Of a stretch of 9,520 nucleotides of DNA, positions 7,411 through 9,520 are shown in pieces. A model generated the notes under the pieces. That model was not told the origin of the DNA. It worked only from the letters and a program-made list of their open reading frames with translations, and did no database searches. A program made the translations under genes and the position numbers. The DNA is from Candidatus Parcubacteria bacterium (GTDB lineage Bacteria > Patescibacteriota > Minisyncoccia > JAHIHE01 > JAGLIN01), in NCBI GenBank assembly GCA_023142975.1, contig JAGLIN010000033.1, forward strand, positions 1-9,520, read 5' to 3'. Each line of letters opens with the position of its first letter. Within the stretch, counting starts at the first letter, position 1.

Positions 7411-7494
7411 TTAAAAAGCATCATTAAAAACAAACGGATCATTCCCAACTGGCTGATGATTGTGAATTCCAAAGAGGAAATATATTTTTGGCAT
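7411..7494 (-). pseudogene. 5' remnant of a second GH57 gene
   Basis: A 27-codon frame starts with ATG at 7494 and stops with TAA at 7411-7413. It encodes MPKIYFLFGIHNHQPVG followed by NDPFVFNDAF, nearly identical to the first 27 residues of the intact GH57 protein at 1248-3317 and containing the first GH57 catalytic-site motif (HNHQPVG). Differences lie mostly at synonymous third positions, apart from S/P at residue 2 and KV/DA near the end. This indicates a genuine diverged paralog that evolved under selection and was then truncated, rather than a fresh copy. Everything beyond codon 27 is gone and the next gene starts 36 bp later. It may be dead, or translated as a short leader ahead of the membrane-protein genes. 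Confidence 0.85.
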
Positions 7495-7524
7495 GGTTGG
7501 TTGTTATTTTTTATTATCTTAAAC

Positions 7525-7537
7525 AAGGACAGTCCTT
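7525..7537. repeat. REP-like palindrome (copy a)
   Basis: AAGGACAGTCCTT: 6-bp arms around a single A. On the minus strand it reads CAAAGGACTGTCCTTG. It lies in the gap between the GH57 remnant and the RAYT gene. Confidence 0.7.
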
Positions 7538-7643
7538 TGAGCCTATTTTTATAAAAAGCCTAAACTCTTACATTCTAAAATTTGTTAGTTTCGTAATTTT
7601 TAAATTAACTCTGTATTATTCTTTTTATTTTAGTAAAAAATTT

Positions 7644-7656
7644 AAGGACAGTCCTT
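7644..7656. repeat. REP-like palindrome (copy b)
   Basis: AAGGACAGTCCTT, identical to copy a and in the same orientation. It sits 21 bp beyond the RAYT stop codon and forms an inverted pair with copy c inside the gene's 3' end. Confidence 0.7.
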
Positions 7657-7677
7657 TTCTTCTTTTAAAATTATGCA

Positions 7678-8250
7678 TCAAAAGCATCTTCGGGAAGTAA
7701 TATGTTGAGCTGATTTAATAAACTCTTCAAAGGACTGTCCTTTAAACCCATATTTTTCAATTAATTCATGTTTACAAATACCTGAATTATTTTCTAAAAA
7801 CTTTCCTTTTATATATTCCAAATAACTGCTCCATCTATATTCTTTTGGCAAATTGCATATTTTATCTTTAACCGGATTATAATGGATATAAATAATTAAA
7901 TTTTTCATATAACGATCATCACTTATTATTTTCTGTTTAAATCTATCCTGAAAAAGATGACCGACCAAATCATATTTTTTATTGAACATCATTGAATAGC
8001 TGGTATGCAGCGATGATATAAATTTTGAGGGAGAAAAACCTCCTTCCTGCTTTACAATAAGATGAATATGATTTGGCATTAAACAATACGAGATTAACGC
8101 AAAATTATATTTTTTACATACTCGCTCTAGTCTGTTTAAATAAAATTTATAATCATTATCATCAACAAATATTTTTCTTTTATTATTGCCACGATTATAA
8201 AGATGATAACATGTCCCTTGTGCTGATTTTTTATATTTTGAATTATTCAT
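7678..8250 (-). CDS. REP-associated tyrosine transposase (RAYT-like, Y1/HUH)
   Basis: This 190-residue single-strand DNA transposase is of the Y1 HUH type (TnpA_REP family). The opening YHLYNRGNNKRKIF (15-28) and FYLNRLERV are typical of the family. The HUH metal motif is in CLMPNHIHLIV (56-66; His61 and His63), and the catalytic tyrosine is expected at Tyr121 in YIHYNPVK. GHLFQDRFK (97-105) and the W-SSY motif (140-143) also match. RAYTs recognise REP palindromes and cut and join one DNA strand. Five short palindromes surround or enter the gene (7525-8367), in mixed orientations as in REP/inverted-REP pairs. The last 20 or so residues are unusual because part of them (KGQSF) is encoded by palindrome copy c. 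The ATG at 8250 gives the usual short N terminus; no Shine-Dalgarno sequence is seen. All catalytic residues are present, so the protein could be active. Confidence 0.9.
   Translation of the reverse strand: MNNSKYKKSAQGTCYHLYNRGNNKRKIFVDDNDYKFYLNRLERVCKKYNFALISYCLMPNHIHLIVKQEGGFSPSKFISSLHTSYSMMFNKKYDLVGHLFQDRFKQKIISDDRYMKNLIIYIHYNPVKDKICNLPKEYRWSSYLEYIKGKFLENNSGICKHELIEKYGFKGQSFEEFIKSAQHITSRRCF
7729..7743. repeat. REP-like palindrome (copy c), inside the RAYT 3' end
   Basis: AAAGGACTGTCCTTT: 7-bp arms around one T, in the opposite orientation to copies a, b and d. It is coding, read on the minus strand as KGQSF near the C terminus of the transposase. The flank CTTCAAAGGACTG resembles the flank of copy e (CCTGAAGGACTG). 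Confidence 0.75.
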
Positions 8251-8277
8251 AAATTATCTGCTTTTGTATTTTATGAA

Positions 8278-8292
8278 AAAGGACAGTCCTTT
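8278..8292. repeat. REP-like palindrome (copy d), upstream of RAYT
   Basis: AAAGGACAGTCCTTT: 7-bp arms around one A, 28 bp before the RAYT start codon. On the minus strand it is followed by a short T-run, so it could also act as a weak terminator for transcription arriving from the Memo gene. Confidence 0.75.
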
Positions 8293-8354
8293 CAGATTAT
8301 ACATAAAAATCATTTTCTAAATAGACATACTCACTAAATTCAGCAAACTCCCTG

Positions 8355-8385
8355 AAGGACTGTCCTTAAAACCTGTCCTTAAAAC
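8355..8385. repeat. REP-like palindrome (copy e) with a 13-bp tandem duplication
   Basis: AAGGACTGTCCTT (8355-8367) is inverted relative to copy d, 62 bp away. Its right half is part of a perfect tandem repeat: CTGTCCTTAAAAC at 8360-8372 and again at 8373-8385. This looks like a half-copy left by slippage or by an incomplete repeat insertion. Confidence 0.7.
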
Positions 8386-8452
8386 CCCCAATCGCTTTTT
8401 CATAAACCCCCTCATACACATCAACCATCTTCTCAATATAAAAATGTTTATG
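8366..8452 (-). pseudogene. Possible remnant of a coding 3' end
   Basis: Between the Memo stop and palindrome e, a minus-strand frame without a start reads HKHFYIEKMVDVYEGVYEKA and then IGGFKDRF before TAA. The amphipathic IEKMVxVYExVYEKA pattern resembles the last helix of many GT4-family glycosyltransferases. It is preceded in frame by a stop at 8453-8455, so it can only be a fragment. Its end is formed by the CTGTCCTTAAAAC repeat, as if the palindrome landed at the end of the gene. At 28 residues the family assignment is weak. Confidence 0.35.
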
Positions 8453-8468
8453 TTATTCTTTGATACCT

Positions 8469-9392
8469 TTATTTCCCAAAATGACCGATAAAATAGCCAA
8501 CGGTTTCTTGATTATCAGACATATCGCTTATCAAAACCGAATTGGATCTTTCTGAAAAAATAAGTTTCTGAGCTTCTTTTAATTTCAAATAACTCAGCAG
8601 CACATATATTGAAGAAGGAGAATCTACTTTTAAATCATAAATTCTATCTAAATTAAAAGACTGAATTTCTTTTATTGATCTGCTATCCTCTATTTGTGAA
8701 TCTTCAAACGGCAAAAAATGAGAAAAATCAACACTTGCGATCATTAATACTTTGTCAGAATCATGTTCTTCTATTTTTTTCGCTATTTCTTCTAAAACAT
8801 CATAACTAACCGTGTTTTTTATTATAACAGGGGCAATTTTTGCATTGGGAAAAGTCTTTTTTATAAACGGCACTATTGTTGAAATGGAGTGCTCGCTCTG
8901 AAAAGGTTTTTCATCAACCCTAACAAGTCCGTCATCTGCTAACATTTCAATGATTTCAAGATCAGGCTCAATATCTCCAAAAGGAGTGCTCCAGTATGCT
9001 TCTGATGTTAAAACTCCATAAAAACCAATGTTAAAATGGTTTGGACCAACAAGAACAACCGTTTCCATATCACTCTGTGATTCAATCTTTTTAAAAAATT
9101 TCGCGATCAAATCAGAGGCTAAAAAATGATGAGGTACTATTCCGCCATATACTTTCTCAACTATCTGCGTCTCATTTTCAACATTAAGAAAAATATCCGA
9201 ATAAATTTTTGCGTTAGATCTATAAGATGAATGATAAATATCGTTTTCTCCATTTTCAGATCTAACAACGTAATTCTGATTTTCAACACTATTCTTTTTA
9301 AATAACTGTTCATTATTTATGCTATATAATATTAAAGAAAGAAATATAACAAACGAAAAAATAAAAAATGTTATTATTTTATTTATAGCCAT
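8469..9392 (-). CDS. Membrane-anchored Memo-family protein (AmmeMemoRadiSam system protein B-like)
   Basis: This is a 307-residue protein with an N-terminal membrane anchor (about residues 6-24, IITFFIFSFVIFLSLILYS). A 50-residue linker leads to a Memo domain from about residue 80 to the end. Family motifs seen are GGIVPHHFLAS (83-93), VLVGPNHFN (113-121), STPFGDIEPD (135-144), SEHSI (166-170) and SVDFSHF (220-226). Memo proteins share the fold of LigB-type extradiol dioxygenases, and the histidines here (88/89, 119, 168, 225) sit in the motifs lining that pocket; the reaction is not established. The anchor would put the domain outside the membrane. The companion AMMECR1 and radical SAM genes of the AmmeMemoRadiSam set are not in the window. 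The ATG overlaps the carA stop by 10 bp, so translation is probably coupled. Confidence 0.85.
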   Translation of the reverse strand: MAINKIITFFIFSFVIFLSLILYSINNEQLFKKNSVENQNYVVRSENGENDIYHSSYRSNAKIYSDIFLNVENETQIVEKVYGGIVPHHFLASDLIAKFFKKIESQSDMETVVLVGPNHFNIGFYGVLTSEAYWSTPFGDIEPDLEIIEMLADDGLVRVDEKPFQSEHSISTIVPFIKKTFPNAKIAPVIIKNTVSYDVLEEIAKKIEEHDSDKVLMIASVDFSHFLPFEDSQIEDSRSIKEIQSFNLDRIYDLKVDSPSSIYVLLSYLKLKEAQKLIFSERSNSVLISDMSDNQETVGYFIGHFGK

Positions 9393-9520
9393 AATCTTTT
9401 ATCTTTAGTCTTTTTTCTTTTATCTAAAAGCGAAATAAAATCATCAAACAAAAAGTCAGTATCTGTTGGTCCGCTTGAAGCTTCGGGATGGAATTGTACG
9501 GTGAAAAATGGTTTGTTTTT
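9383..9520 (-). CDS. carA: Carbamoyl-phosphate synthase small subunit, C-terminal end
   Basis: The last 45 codons of a gene entering from the right edge are seen, ending at TAA 9383-9385. The peptide contains FFTVQFHPEASSGPTD followed by FLFDDFISLL, the hallmark C-terminal signature of CarA. The His and Glu of FHPE are the second and third members of the Cys-His-Glu triad of class I glutamine amidotransferases. CarA hydrolyses glutamine and passes ammonia to CarB for carbamoyl phosphate, used in pyrimidine and arginine synthesis. A Lys/Arg-rich tail (DKRKKTKDKRLWL) extends past the usual end, and its final codons overlap the Memo-family gene by 10 bp. Other glutamine amidotransferases share HPE, but the E-A-S-x-G-P-x-D and F-L-F-D-x-F context favours CarA. 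Confidence 0.88.
   Translation of the reverse strand, partial: KNKPFFTVQFHPEASSGPTDTDFLFDDFISLLDKRKKTKDKRLWL

Noticed and set aside
7488..7700. 70-codon plus-strand frame between the GH57 remnant and RAYT
   Set aside because: It crosses two palindromes and the RAYT stop, has Phe/Leu/Lys-rich low-complexity composition, and shows no ribosome site. I see no gene in 7495-7677 beyond the palindromes.
7525..8385. CRISPR-like array from the repeated short palindromes
   Set aside because: Spacing is irregular, copies are in both orientations, the repeat unit is only 13-15 bp, and no cas gene is present.
1..9520. Recoded UGA (glycine, as in Gracilibacteria/SR1)
   Set aside because: All long frames are intact under the standard code, and the RAYT gene ends on TGA at the length expected for its family.

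Overview
The window is AT-rich with strongly lysine/asparagine/isoleucine-biased proteins, no visible Shine-Dalgarno sequences, and every supported gene on the minus strand. The gene set is a GH57 alpha-glucanotransferase beside a probable second glycosidase, membrane-anchored proteins with W-x-x-Y...GF-x-(V/M)-KYP repeats, a membrane-anchored Memo-family protein behind carA, and a REP-associated (RAYT-like) transposase. This suits a bacterium of the candidate phyla radiation (Patescibacteria, Parcubacteria-like). That placement is inference from style and gene content; no marker gene is present. TGA is used as a stop (RAYT gene) and TGG as Trp, so there is no sign of a recoded genetic code.

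Layout from right to left, which is the direction of transcription: the C-terminal end of carA (9383-9520) overlaps by 10 bp the start of a Memo-family gene (8469-9392). Next is a palindrome-rich patch holding a RAYT-like Y1 transposase (7678-8250). At 7411-7494 lies the severed start of a second GH57 gene. Two tandem paralogous membrane-anchored proteins follow (5146-7374 and 3411-5123), then an intact GH57 4-alpha-glucanotransferase-type gene (1248-3317). After a REP-pair-like intergenic repeat comes a long open frame that runs off the left edge (1-1037), probably an (alpha/alpha)6-barrel glucosidase related to glycogen debranching enzymes.

The GH57 enzyme and its left neighbour probably act together on maltodextrin or glycogen-like alpha-glucan. 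The tandem pair look like surface proteins of unknown role; their position between the GH57 remnant and the intact GH57 gene points to local duplication and deletion rather than a proven functional link.

The most striking signal is the palindromic repeats. Five copies of a short AAGGAC/GTCCTT palindrome surround or enter the RAYT gene. Two longer near-identical palindromes sit in frame inside the GH57 gene and encode the similar peptides VGTGHCPVPT and VETGQCPVST. A fourth pair of palindromes forms a BIME-like unit downstream of GH57. Together they suggest a mobilised palindromic-repeat system that tolerates, or uses, insertion into protein-coding sequence.
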